Below, in pieces: positions 1 to 7,150 of a DNA stretch of 9,164 bases. The position numbers and the translations under genes are program-made. Location of the stretch: positions 1 to 9,164 of the forward strand of contig SKXH01000142.1 of assembly GCA_007128495.1 (NCBI GenBank), in the 5' to 3' direction. This DNA comes from Bacteroidota bacterium (GTDB taxonomy: Bacteria; Bacteroidota; Ignavibacteria; T3Sed10-11). Each line of letters opens with the position of its first letter. Within the stretch, counting starts at the first letter, position 1. Under the pieces are notes generated by a model. It ran no database searches, was not told the DNA's origin, and saw only the letters and a program-made list of their open reading frames with translations.

Positions 1-1
1 A

Positions 2-1342
2 TTGAGGTTTTTTGCATATCAATTGCTCGGTGAAGAAATTAAAAGCGACAGTCATAATGAACGATTGAATATGTTGCTCGATATAGGATTGCCGGTAAAC
101 GAAAAATTCGCGCGCTGCCAATCAATAGACGAGGTGATCTCGTTTTACCGGAAAGAGGAAAAAAACAGGGATGAACTTCCTTATGAAATAGACGGTGTCG
201 TGGTAAAAGTTGACTCCCTCGAGCAGCAAAATCAACTCGGTGCAATTGCGAAGAGTCCGCGTTGGGCTACGGCGTATAAATTCACGTCGCGCAAGGCAGA
301 AAGTAAAGTTCAAGATATTATACTGCAGGTCGGGCGCGTGGGTACAATCACACCGGTAGCCGAGCTCGAGCCGGTATCGCTCGGCGGAACAACTGTGAAA
401 CGTGCCACACTTCATAATGCCGATGAAATCAAGCGGCTCGATGTTCGGGTCGGAGACGCGGTTATCATTGAAAAAGGCGGAGATGTAATTCCGAAGATCA
501 CCGGTGTCCTGCGTGAAAAAAGTCCAAAAGGAACGAAGGAATTTTCGTTTCCCGATACGTGTCCGGTGTGTCAATCAAATATAAAGCGTCTTGAGGGTGA
601 AGCAAATTATTACTGCCTGAATACCGAATGTCCGGCTCAAATACGGGGAAAGCTGCAGCATTTTGTCAGCAGGTACGCAATGGATATTGACGGTCTCGGC
701 GAAGCGATACTGGAACAATTGATAAATGCGAAATTAGTTACTACACCTGCCGACCTGTATGATTTGAAAAAAGAAGATCTCAAGTCGCTTGAGCGAATGG
801 GTGAAAAGAGTTCAACAAACCTTATCAATGCCATAGAGAAGAGCAAACAACGTCCGTTTGGAAAGGTTCTCTATGCGATAGGAATTCGCCATGTCGGAGA
901 AGGCGTTGCACAGGTGTTGGCAAAAGAATTCGGGTCAATAGATGTCTTACGACAGGCGGATGAGGAGGAGTTGACGGCGATACGCGAGATAGGACCGCGT
1001 ATTGCACAGAGTGTGGTCGAATTTTTCAAGGAGAAGAATAACATAGAACTAGTTGAACGATTGAAGAAAGCCGGCCTTCAGCTTGAATCAAAGCAGCCCG
1101 AACAACATAAAAAGACTCTCGAAGGAAAAACATTTGTAGTAACCGGTACGCTTGACTCGTACACCCGCGATGAAGTAAAATCATTGATAGAATCCCTTGG
1201 CGGCAAAGTGACATCTTCGGTAAGCACGCGTACTGATTATGTCGTTGCGGGGTCGGATGCCGGCTCAAAATTGACAAAGGCCCGGGATCTTAACATCAGA
1301 ATATTGCGGGAAAATGAATTTTTAAGTATGGTGAAAGAATAA
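2..1342 (+). CDS. ligA: NAD+-dependent DNA ligase LigA, 3' part (5' end outside window)
   Basis: Seals nicks in duplex DNA during replication and repair, using NAD+ as AMP donor. The 446 visible residues align with E. coli LigA from about its residue 222 to the end, so roughly 220 residues are missing upstream, including the adenylated lysine of KxDG. The TTG at position 2 is an internal codon, not a start. Visible parts in order: the end of the nucleotidyltransferase domain with IDGVVVKV (63-70) and AYKF (91-94), both carrying catalytic lysines; an OB fold with LQVGRVGTITPVAELEPV (108-125) and ATLHNADEI (135-143); a Cys4 zinc finger (Cys187, 190, 205, 210); helix-hairpin-helix repeats (about 220-340); and a C-terminal BRCT domain (about 371-446) with the SLGGKV turn and TDYVVAG. 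Reading frame and key residues are intact. It ends 6 bases before the next gene and has no visible terminator. Identification is firm. Confidence 0.97.
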   Translation: MRFFAYQLLGEEIKSDSHNERLNMLLDIGLPVNEKFARCQSIDEVISFYRKEEKNRDELPYEIDGVVVKVDSLEQQNQLGAIAKSPRWATAYKFTSRKAESKVQDIILQVGRVGTITPVAELEPVSLGGTTVKRATLHNADEIKRLDVRVGDAVIIEKGGDVIPKITGVLREKSPKGTKEFSFPDTCPVCQSNIKRLEGEANYYCLNTECPAQIRGKLQHFVSRYAMDIDGLGEAILEQLINAKLVTTPADLYDLKKEDLKSLERMGEKSSTNLINAIEKSKQRPFGKVLYAIGIRHVGEGVAQVLAKEFGSIDVLRQADEEELTAIREIGPRIAQSVVEFFKEKNNIELVERLKKAGLQLESKQPEQHKKTLEGKTFVVTGTLDSYTRDEVKSLIESLGGKVTSSVSTRTDYVVAGSDAGSKLTKARDLNIRILRENEFLSMVKE

Positions 1343-1348
1343 TATTAC

Positions 1349-1888
1349 ATGCTCCAATCATTACGAAGATACATCGGCACAAAATACGGTATTTTAACAA
1401 TACAATCGACGAAGGATACACAACAAGACCTGACCAGTTTTTATTCAACTTCAAAAAATGTATTTGTGATAATGCCCGATGATGTACATTTATCCGAACT
1501 TGCGTTAACTGTAGTAAAGTTTCTGGAAAAAAAATTTCAGGGATACAATTGTGTAGTTATTGCCTCGGCACAAGTTGCAAATCTGGTAAGCCAGTACACC
1601 AAAACCCAGGTTGTTCGGTTTAAAGAAAGTGATATTAATTATTTCTTTTTACCAAAACAAACATTTATCAATCGTTTCAAAAAACGGCAATATGACGTTG
1701 TTATCGATCTGAATTTTGAATTTGTAATATTTGCTGCCTATCTTAGTAATAAAATACCATCTCAATACCGGGTAAGTTTTACGAAAGAGTATGGAGATTA
1801 TTTCTACAACATACAATACAGGTATATAACCAGTCAAAGTAAACAATTAGCGTATAATTCATTGTGTGAATTTCTTGAACAATTTTAA
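1349..1888 (+). CDS. Short GT9/heptosyltransferase-like protein of unknown function
   Basis: 179 residues, function not known. Two stretches resemble the N-terminal Rossmann-like half of glycosyltransferase family 9 (ADP-heptose:LPS heptosyltransferases): a beta strand and loop NVFVIMPDDVHLSE (37-50) followed by a helix, like the family's 'IRPDDLGD' segment, and YDVVIDLNFEF (115-125) followed by a helix ending in LSNKIP, like the 'DLVIDLQ...LSGA' segment. The C-terminal nucleotide-sugar-binding half is absent: the protein is about half the usual 330-350 residues and ends soon after YGDYFYNIQY. Comparable short proteins occur in Bacteroidota (DUF6913-like), which is a recollection, not a search result. 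No signal peptide or membrane helix. The region is AT-rich (19 G/C in the 60 bases 1741-1800). No Shine-Dalgarno before ATG 1349. It lies between ligA and a STAS gene with gaps of 6 and 9 bases. The coding call is good; the fold assignment is moderate; a catalytic role is unlikely. Confidence 0.72.
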   Translation: MLQSLRRYIGTKYGILTIQSTKDTQQDLTSFYSTSKNVFVIMPDDVHLSELALTVVKFLEKKFQGYNCVVIASAQVANLVSQYTKTQVVRFKESDINYFFLPKQTFINRFKKRQYDVVIDLNFEFVIFAAYLSNKIPSQYRVSFTKEYGDYFYNIQYRYITSQSKQLAYNSLCEFLEQF

Positions 1889-1897
1889 GAGTGAACG

Positions 1898-2248
1898 ATG
1901 AAATTTGAAGTACAGGAAAAAAACGGTAAACTTATATTATCGCTCTATGAGAAAAGACTCAATGCAAACCTTGCTCCCGAGCTCAAGGGTGAATTTTTAA
2001 TTATCTGTACATCGGCAATACAGGAGCTTATTATTGATATGAGCACGGTGGAATTCTGTGACAGCAGCGGGTTAAGCTCATTACTATTTGCCGAACGACA
2101 GATGCGTGAAAATGGCGGTGTAGTAAAACTTGTCGGTCTCACCGATAACGTCGCATCGTTGATAAAAATTTCTCAATTAGACAGGGTTTTTTCCATTCAT
2201 TCCACTATTGACGAAGCTATGTCCGGAGGTGAATCGGAGGAGGGGTAA
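1898..2248 (+). CDS. STAS-domain protein, SpoIIAA-like anti-sigma factor antagonist
   Basis: A single cytoplasmic STAS domain of 116 residues, close to the usual size of SpoIIAA/RsbV proteins. Family members bind a HATPase-type anti-sigma kinase when unphosphorylated and so release a sigma factor; phosphorylation of a conserved serine switches them off. That site is present as DSSGL (55-59), with Ser57 matching the phosphorylated serine of SpoIIAA. It follows the strand ELIIDMSTVEFC (43-54), and a later strand VVKLVGL (75-81) completes the expected order. The last residues (SGGESEEG) are an acidic tail whose codons also carry the ribosome binding site of the next gene. No anti-sigma kinase, PP2C phosphatase or sigma factor lies in the window, so the partner is encoded elsewhere or the protein has another STAS role. 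ATG 1898 is preceded only by a weak AAGAG. Domain call firm, pathway uncertain. Confidence 0.88.
   Translation: MKFEVQEKNGKLILSLYEKRLNANLAPELKGEFLIICTSAIQELIIDMSTVEFCDSSGLSSLLFAERQMRENGGVVKLVGLTDNVASLIKISQLDRVFSIHSTIDEAMSGGESEEG
2238..2243 (+). promoter_or_regulatory. Strong Shine-Dalgarno for the lipoprotein gene
   Basis: A perfect AGGAGG inside the longer purine run GGAGGAGGGG (2236-2245), 9 bases before ATG 2253. It sits within the last codons of the STAS gene. It fixes the start of the lipoprotein gene at 2253 rather than at an upstream TTG (2208), and it is the only consensus-quality site in the window. Confidence 0.8.
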
Positions 2249-2252
2249 GTGT

Positions 2253-3113
2253 ATGAGACGAAACGTTTCGTCGGGGTGTTTTGTAGCACTGATATTTTTG
2301 ATGATGGCTTGTGTTCCCCGGACCGGAGAGAAAGAAAACCGGGATGATGAAGTTCACATAACCGAGGAAGGAGGTCTCTTATTGCCGTCAATCGATCGTC
2401 GAATAGAATTATTGCGTATTGACCGGCGAGATATTCCCGGACCGGTTGCCCGATGGATAGATAAAAATCTGCAGTTAGCCGCTACCGGTTTCACGGATAC
2501 AAAAGAGTATGGCGACACAACTTACATTTTTGTTGCAAGCGGTGAGCGGCGTACCGGTGGTTATGAAGTCAGCATTCTGGACGCGACCAGACGTGCTGAC
2601 GGTGACACAATTGACGTGAGAGTTAGATTCACCAGACCACCTCCGGATGCAATGGTTACTCAAGTTATTACATATCCCTACGATGTTGCCGCGATACGAG
2701 CGACAGATATTACGGTAAATATTTTGCCCGAAGGGAATGACCGTCCTTCGCGTTTAACCCGGCTGCAGGGACTTGATTCGCTGAGGGAAATTAAGGCTTC
2801 ATCACACACCATAAAAGTTTTTCACCCCAACCCGAACACTGAAGTCGGCAGGGCCATACCTTTGACCGGGGTTGCATTGCTGCCGGAGGGAAACGTTTAT
2901 TATAAACTTATTGATAGTGACGGACAGGTGAAAAAGATCGGAGGGACGTTGACGGCATCCCCGCTTGACTGGGGGTATTTTGAGACAGAAATTACCATCC
3001 CCGATGATATAACCGACGGTTCTGCATTTCAGCTTGTTGTATTTCGGTTCGATGGTGCCGCAAGCCGTGAGACCGATCAGGTTACTATCCCGTTATCAAT
3101 CCGCAAATCCTAA
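2253..3113 (+). CDS. Lipoprotein with PrcB-like and Gmad2-like Ig domains
   Basis: 286 residues, probably exported and lipid-anchored. The start at 2253 gives MRRNVSSGCF, then a hydrophobic stretch (10-19) and a lipobox-like LMMAC with Cys20; Met at -3 is not ideal. Residues about 71-157 match the pattern of PrcB C-terminal domains: a strand with TYIFVASGERRTGGYEVSI (90-108), the charged strand DTIDVRVRF (118-126), and TYPYDVAAI (140-148). PrcB is known as a lipoprotein needed by the Treponema protease PrtP. Residues about 186-283 resemble Gmad2, a bacterial Ig-like domain also found in spore-germination-related proteins: IKVFHPNPNTEVG (187-199), PLTGVA, an aromatic strand ending in TEITIP, and VTIPLSI at the end. 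Neither domain is catalytic, so a binding or scaffold role outside the inner membrane is inferred. No protease gene sits next to it. The gene follows STAS by 4 bases and ends in tandem stops TAA TAG. Function unknown; lipoprotein likely; domain calls moderate to good. Confidence 0.8.
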   Translation: MRRNVSSGCFVALIFLMMACVPRTGEKENRDDEVHITEEGGLLLPSIDRRIELLRIDRRDIPGPVARWIDKNLQLAATGFTDTKEYGDTTYIFVASGERRTGGYEVSILDATRRADGDTIDVRVRFTRPPPDAMVTQVITYPYDVAAIRATDITVNILPEGNDRPSRLTRLQGLDSLREIKASSHTIKVFHPNPNTEVGRAIPLTGVALLPEGNVYYKLIDSDGQVKKIGGTLTASPLDWGYFETEITIPDDITDGSAFQLVVFRFDGAASRETDQVTIPLSIRKS

Positions 3114-3128
3114 TAGACTATATCACCT

Positions 3129-3788
3129 ATGAGACCACGTTGTATTCTCTTCGATGTCGATGGTACGTTAATCAATACATGGGATTTATATATGGAGGTG
3201 TATTGGCGAACGCTGCGTGATTTCAAGGGCGATCACGTAACTAAAGAAACGGTACTGGCAATGAAACCTACCTCGGAATTACATTTTATAAAACAAAACA
3301 TCGGAGAAGACAAACTGGAAGATGCACATAGAATAATGATGCAATATTATGAGCGTCTTCACGATGAATTGTTCGGCGGTGTATACCCCGGCATTCCGGG
3401 ATTGTTGGAAGCAATCCGGGGGGATGGTTTTACTACCGGTATAGTAACCGGTAAATCGCGTCGTGCCTGGCAAATTACATCGAAGAAAGTACGGCTGGGT
3501 ATGTTTGATAGTATTATTGTTGATGATAATGTGGATCATCCAAAGCCACATCCACAGGGAATGCGGCGCGCGCTGGATGATTTAAAAGTATCTCCCGAAG
3601 AAACTCTATACGTGGGTGATACCGTTTCTGATTATAATGCTGCCTGTGCTGCCGGGATTCGCGGTGTGCTCGTACTGTGGGCAAAGAGCGATCGGGAGAA
3701 GGAAAAATTTATTGCCCGTGCCCGGGAGCAGGGCGCGAAAGAATTTTACGAACATCCTGACAAACTTATGCACGACCTTATCCAGTAA
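3129..3788 (+). CDS. HAD-superfamily phosphatase, phosphoglycolate phosphatase-like
   Basis: 219 residues, a complete cytoplasmic haloacid-dehalogenase-type hydrolase that removes phosphate from a small metabolite through an aspartyl-phosphate intermediate with Mg2+. Motif I is FDVDGTL (8-14), with nucleophile Asp9 and acid/base Asp11. A helical cap (about 15-85) follows, typical of Gph/PpaX/beta-phosphoglucomutase relatives. Motif II is GIVTGKS (104-110, Thr107), motif III is the lysine of HPKPHP (137-142, Lys139), and motif IV is GDTVSDYNAA (163-172, Asp164 and Asp168). The cap composition does not settle the substrate: 2-phosphoglycolate, pyrophosphate or a sugar phosphate are all possible, so no gene symbol is given. 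There is no Shine-Dalgarno before ATG 3129, which lies 15 bases after the lipoprotein gene. The largest gap in the window follows it, so it may end a transcription unit. Confidence 0.93.
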   Translation: MRPRCILFDVDGTLINTWDLYMEVYWRTLRDFKGDHVTKETVLAMKPTSELHFIKQNIGEDKLEDAHRIMMQYYERLHDELFGGVYPGIPGLLEAIRGDGFTTGIVTGKSRRAWQITSKKVRLGMFDSIIVDDNVDHPKPHPQGMRRALDDLKVSPEETLYVGDTVSDYNAACAAGIRGVLVLWAKSDREKEKFIARAREQGAKEFYEHPDKLMHDLIQ

Positions 3789-3823
3789 CCGATGTACATT
3801 GCATTACAAAAATGCTAATTGCC

Positions 3824-3854
3824 TTGCTTCTATCACTCATTTTGGTGATATTAT
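3824..3854 (+). promoter_or_regulatory. Possible promoter of the pgpH-xerD-protease block
   Basis: In the 71-base gap, TTGCTT (3824-3829) and TATTAT (3849-3854) resemble -35 and -10 boxes 19 bases apart. The -10-like box is only 5 bases from ATG 3860, so the transcript would have little or no leader unless translation starts later, for example at ATG 3866. The hairpin overlaps the spacer. This is a weak match in AT-rich DNA, noted because the gap is the only one large enough for a promoter between genes. Confidence 0.22.
3831..3850 (+). other. Small imperfect hairpin before the PgpH gene
   Basis: TATCAC (3831-3836) and GTGATA (3845-3850) are exact inverted repeats around an 8-base T-rich loop; a T-G wobble could add a seventh pair. 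A weaker GCATT/AATGC repeat (3801-3815) lies upstream. The stem is AT-rich and has no following T run, so it is not a convincing Rho-independent terminator. It could be an operator half-site pair or chance. It ends 9 bases before ATG 3860. Confidence 0.3.
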
Positions 3855-3859
3855 AACTT

Positions 3860-6244
3860 ATGTATATGAACGAAAAAATAAGAAAAATCCGCAGTAAGAT
3901 TCAATCTTTTGATTTTAATACCAGTTTAACTATCAAGGTTTTGATAGTTATGATCGTGGTATTTTTAACGGTGCTGATGTTCCCGCGGGGTGAGTCGATT
4001 GAATTTGAATACAGAATTGGATCGATTTGGGGAAGTGAGGATATAATAGCACCCTTTTCATTTCCGATATACAAAGATGAACGACAGTACGAGCGCGAAA
4101 AGGAAGAAGCTGCGCATGCCGTCAAACCGGTTTTTAGACGGGATGCAGAACAGGTCGATCGTTCGATTGATAGTTTACGAACATTATCGGGGAGGATAAA
4201 AGCTGCAATAGATTTTGAACTCGACCATCGCGAACGGGAAGCCGTGAGGCGTCGAGAGCCGGATGTACAGGAACAACTCGAACGTGATGCGCTTATGCTT
4301 CAAGAGTTTAAAAGGGACTTATCCGTGCAATTCAATGCCGGTGAATGGGAAGCATTGGTAAGTTTGCGCGAAGGATTGGATACCGGTGAAATAACGTCAC
4401 TTGAGGAATTGCGTGCTACGATTGAATCTTTTGTTCGTGATTATTACCGGCGTGGTATTCTGAATAAACCAAAAGATGATATCGAGCATGAGGATATCGC
4501 ATTGCGTAGAAATGCCGATGAAGTCATTACACCGGTAGATCGATTTTACGATATATCGGAAGTGAACATGACGTTTGAAGAGGAGATATCCGAACTCTTA
4601 CCTGACGATCCGGCCAAGCAAAGTGCCGCTCTTAAACTCGGAAGTTACCATATTCGCGGAAATATAATTTTTGATGAAGAAGAAACGGGTCGGTTACGAA
4701 CTATTGCACGTGAAGAAGTTCCCCGTACTATCGGCTTTGTGCTCGAGAATGAACGGATTGTCAGCCGGCACGAACGGATAACCGAGAATACAAAACTCCG
4801 GCTCGACTCTTTCAGACGTGCAAAAGCGGAGCGGGGTGGGGTTACTAATTTATGGCTGCAGTATGCAGGTAAGGGGCTGCATGTAACGATTGTGTTGCTC
4901 CTTTGCGGTATATATTTTTTCCTGTTCAGACCGAAGGTATTTAATAATAATGCCAAGATCGCATTAATTGCATTGATAATTTTAATGATGGCATTTTTTG
5001 CCTATTTATCACATGCAGTAAATGTCGATGCACCGGTTGAGTATTTGATTTTCGTTCCCGCTGCTGCGATGCTTCTTACAATTATGTTCGATTCACGTCT
5101 TGCATTTTACGGGGTGGTAACCATCGCCCTGCTTGTCGGGGGTATTCGCGGCAATGATTACTCCATCATGATTGTGTCGCTCATTGGAGGTGCACTCGCT
5201 GCATATACGGTGCGTGATATAAAACACCGGACACAAATATTCAGATCAATGGTGTTTATATTTCTCGGCTACACGCTGACTATCCTTGCTCTCGGATTGG
5301 AACGATTTGAAACTCCGATGGCAATGCTTCGAGAGGTAACATTTGCAGGAGCAAATGCGTTGTTCTCACCGATCCTGACGTTCGGTTTATTGATCTTTTT
5401 TGAGCGGGTCTGGAAAATAACGACTGACCTGACATTGCTCGAGTTGTCGGATTTTAATCATCCGTTGTTAAAAGAACTTTCACAAAAAGCTCCGGGCACT
5501 TTTCATCATAGCTTGGTGATGGGAAGTCTTGCCGAAACGGCGGCTGAGGTTATCAATGCGAACACGATACTTGCACGTGTGGGGGCGTATTACCACGATA
5601 TCGGTAAGTCATTAAAACCGGAGTACTTTATTGAAAATCAAATGGGTTTTAAAAACCGTCACGATAAATTGTCTCCACGGATGAGCTCCCTTATCCTGAT
5701 CTCCCACGTTAAAGACGGTTATGAACTCGGTAAAAAACACGGTTTACCGAAAGAGATACTCGAATTTATCCCCATGCATCATGGAACAACGCTGATCTCG
5801 TATTTTTATAACCGGGCGCTCGAAAAGAAGAGCGAAAATGATGTTATCAACGAGAACGACTATCGCTACCCGGGTCCGAAACCCCAAACAAAGGAAACGG
5901 GTATCGTCATGCTGGCGGATGCAGTGGAAGCGGCATCACGCTCCATTGATGAACCCTCTGTCGCGAAATTGAAGGCGACTATCGACGGCATCATAAAATC
6001 ACGCTTCGAGGAAGGTGAACTTGACGAGTGTGAATTGACGCTCAAAGACCTTACTAATATACGCGAAGCATTCTTTAAGGTCCTTGTCGGTATACACCAT
6101 CCGCGAATTAAATATCCCGGTCAAGCAGAAAAGGATAAAAATGCGGGGAGGTTGGAGCAGGGCCCATTGCAGGAAAAAGAATATAAGGAGACAGGCGCAA
6201 TGCCGCCGGAGGAAACGCCTACTGAGCCGGGTACAAAAAGATGA
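3860..6244 (+). CDS. pgpH: 7TM-HD membrane protein, PgpH-type cyclic-di-AMP phosphodiesterase
   Basis: 794 residues, inner-membrane enzyme expected to hydrolyse c-di-AMP to pApA in the cytoplasm. Order: short cytoplasmic N-terminus; membrane helix 24-41; large charged extracytoplasmic 7TMR-HDED domain (about 42-335) rich in Glu/Arg helices; about seven membrane helices (about 340-513); then a cytoplasmic HD domain. The metal ligands known from Listeria PgpH are all in place: His550 in TFHHS, His579-Asp580 in YYHDIGK, His616 in ISHVK, His640-His641 in PMHHG, and Asp687 in LADAVE. Spacing matches except for about 3 extra residues before the last. The C-terminal tail (about 755-794) is acidic, Pro/Glu-rich and probably disordered. 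No diadenylate cyclase gene is in the window. The start is uncertain between ATG 3860 and ATG 3866 because neither has a Shine-Dalgarno. xerD follows after 15 bases. Family assignment is firm; c-di-AMP specificity follows from the family. Confidence 0.95.
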   Translation: MYMNEKIRKIRSKIQSFDFNTSLTIKVLIVMIVVFLTVLMFPRGESIEFEYRIGSIWGSEDIIAPFSFPIYKDERQYEREKEEAAHAVKPVFRRDAEQVDRSIDSLRTLSGRIKAAIDFELDHREREAVRRREPDVQEQLERDALMLQEFKRDLSVQFNAGEWEALVSLREGLDTGEITSLEELRATIESFVRDYYRRGILNKPKDDIEHEDIALRRNADEVITPVDRFYDISEVNMTFEEEISELLPDDPAKQSAALKLGSYHIRGNIIFDEEETGRLRTIAREEVPRTIGFVLENERIVSRHERITENTKLRLDSFRRAKAERGGVTNLWLQYAGKGLHVTIVLLLCGIYFFLFRPKVFNNNAKIALIALIILMMAFFAYLSHAVNVDAPVEYLIFVPAAAMLLTIMFDSRLAFYGVVTIALLVGGIRGNDYSIMIVSLIGGALAAYTVRDIKHRTQIFRSMVFIFLGYTLTILALGLERFETPMAMLREVTFAGANALFSPILTFGLLIFFERVWKITTDLTLLELSDFNHPLLKELSQKAPGTFHHSLVMGSLAETAAEVINANTILARVGAYYHDIGKSLKPEYFIENQMGFKNRHDKLSPRMSSLILISHVKDGYELGKKHGLPKEILEFIPMHHGTTLISYFYNRALEKKSENDVINENDYRYPGPKPQTKETGIVMLADAVEAASRSIDEPSVAKLKATIDGIIKSRFEEGELDECELTLKDLTNIREAFFKVLVGIHHPRIKYPGQAEKDKNAGRLEQGPLQEKEYKETGAMPPEETPTEPGTKR

Positions 6245-6259
6245 TAAACAGCTAATGGT

Positions 6260-7150
6260 ATGCAGGAATTGAAATCTTATGTGCATTATTTGAAAGTCGA
6301 AAAAGGACTTTCGCAGAATACATTGAAAAGTTACAAACGGGATCTCGATGCCTACACGCTATTTTTAGAATCTGCAGGTATCAAAAATATTTCAAATGTA
6401 ACCGAACACGATATATCGGCATACCTCTCAAAAATGAAAGCACGGGGATTAGAATCGACCACCATTAACCGGGCGCTATCAACCATACGTGGATTTCATA
6501 CATTTCTATTCGAAGAAGAAAGAGGGCAGTCTAATCCTGCAGAGCTCATCGACAGCCCGAAAAATACACAAAAATTACCCGATACATTATCGGTAGAGGA
6601 AGTAATCACCCTGATTGAAAGTGTGCCGGTTGATGAACCGGGTTTATGGATACGCAATCGTGCGATGCTTGAGTGTTTGTATGCAACGGGTATGCGGGTA
6701 TCCGAACTTATAGCAATTACCCGGCAACAATTGATGACACAGGAAGGAGTGCTGCGGGTAAGGGGGAAGGGAGAAAAAGAACGGGTTGTGCCGGTCGGAC
6801 GTATTGCTCTTGAATGGATACGGAAATATCTCACAGAACTACGGCCGGGGTTAACAAAAGCAAAACGCGGAAATGATGTGCTGTTTTTAAATCGACGCGG
6901 CGCTCCTATGAGCCGGGTTTCAGTCTGGAATATCATTCAGGAAGCTGCAAAGAATTCCGGGTTAAAAAAAAGGATCTACCCGCACATATTACGGCACTCA
7001 TTTGCAACGCATTTACTCGAAGCCGGCGCCGACCTGCGGGCAGTGCAGGAATTGCTCGGTCACGCCGATATCTCTACGACACAAATTTATACACACATTG
7101 ATCGTTCCTATTTAAAACAAATTCATACACAATATCATCCACGTCCATGA
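6260..7150 (+). CDS. xerD: Tyrosine recombinase XerD (chromosome dimer resolution)
   Basis: 296 residues, against 298 in E. coli XerD. XerC and XerD normally cut and rejoin dif sites to resolve chromosome dimers at division, under FtsK control. The N-terminal SAM-like core-binding domain (about 1-85) starts YVHYLKVEKGLSQNTLKSY and contains the STTINRALSTIRGFH helix. The catalytic domain (about 105-296) has all six active residues: Arg146 in GMRVSEL, Lys170 in RGKGEKER, His242 and Arg245 in HILRHSFATHLL, His268 in LLGHADISTTQ, and nucleophile Tyr277 in IYTHI. Each is exactly two positions before its E. coli XerD counterpart. The LLEAGADLRAVQELLGHA segment favours XerD over XerC, but in phyla with a single Xer protein the name may not matter. 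ATG 6260 has no Shine-Dalgarno. The stop codon overlaps the next start (ATGA). There is no sign of a mobile-element role: no att repeats, excisionase or cargo. Confidence 0.93.
   Translation: MQELKSYVHYLKVEKGLSQNTLKSYKRDLDAYTLFLESAGIKNISNVTEHDISAYLSKMKARGLESTTINRALSTIRGFHTFLFEEERGQSNPAELIDSPKNTQKLPDTLSVEEVITLIESVPVDEPGLWIRNRAMLECLYATGMRVSELIAITRQQLMTQEGVLRVRGKGEKERVVPVGRIALEWIRKYLTELRPGLTKAKRGNDVLFLNRRGAPMSRVSVWNIIQEAAKNSGLKKRIYPHILRHSFATHLLEAGADLRAVQELLGHADISTTQIYTHIDRSYLKQIHTQYHPRP

Noticed and set aside
122..574. Long minus-strand open frame inside ligA, and similar ones elsewhere (for example 6496-6936 and 4645-4956)
   Set aside because: All are antisense to well-conserved genes, have no domain-like pattern, and are explained by the codon use of the forward gene.
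2208..2252. Upstream extension of the lipoprotein gene to TTG 2208
   Set aside because: It would overlap the STAS gene and bury the signal peptide; ATG 2253 has a perfect Shine-Dalgarno and places the lipobox normally.
3801..3815. GCATT-ACAAA-AATGC hairpin as terminator of the HAD gene
   Set aside because: A 5-base AT-rich stem without a T run is too weak.
3616..3897. Open frame of 93 codons on the + strand bridging the HAD gene and the start of pgpH
   Set aside because: Most of it overlaps the conserved motif IV region of the HAD phosphatase in another frame, it has no ribosome binding site and no recognisable domain.
6260..7150. Tyrosine recombinase as integrase of a mobile element
   Set aside because: Catalytic residues and length match XerD almost position for position, and there are no att repeats, tRNA, excisionase or cargo genes around it.
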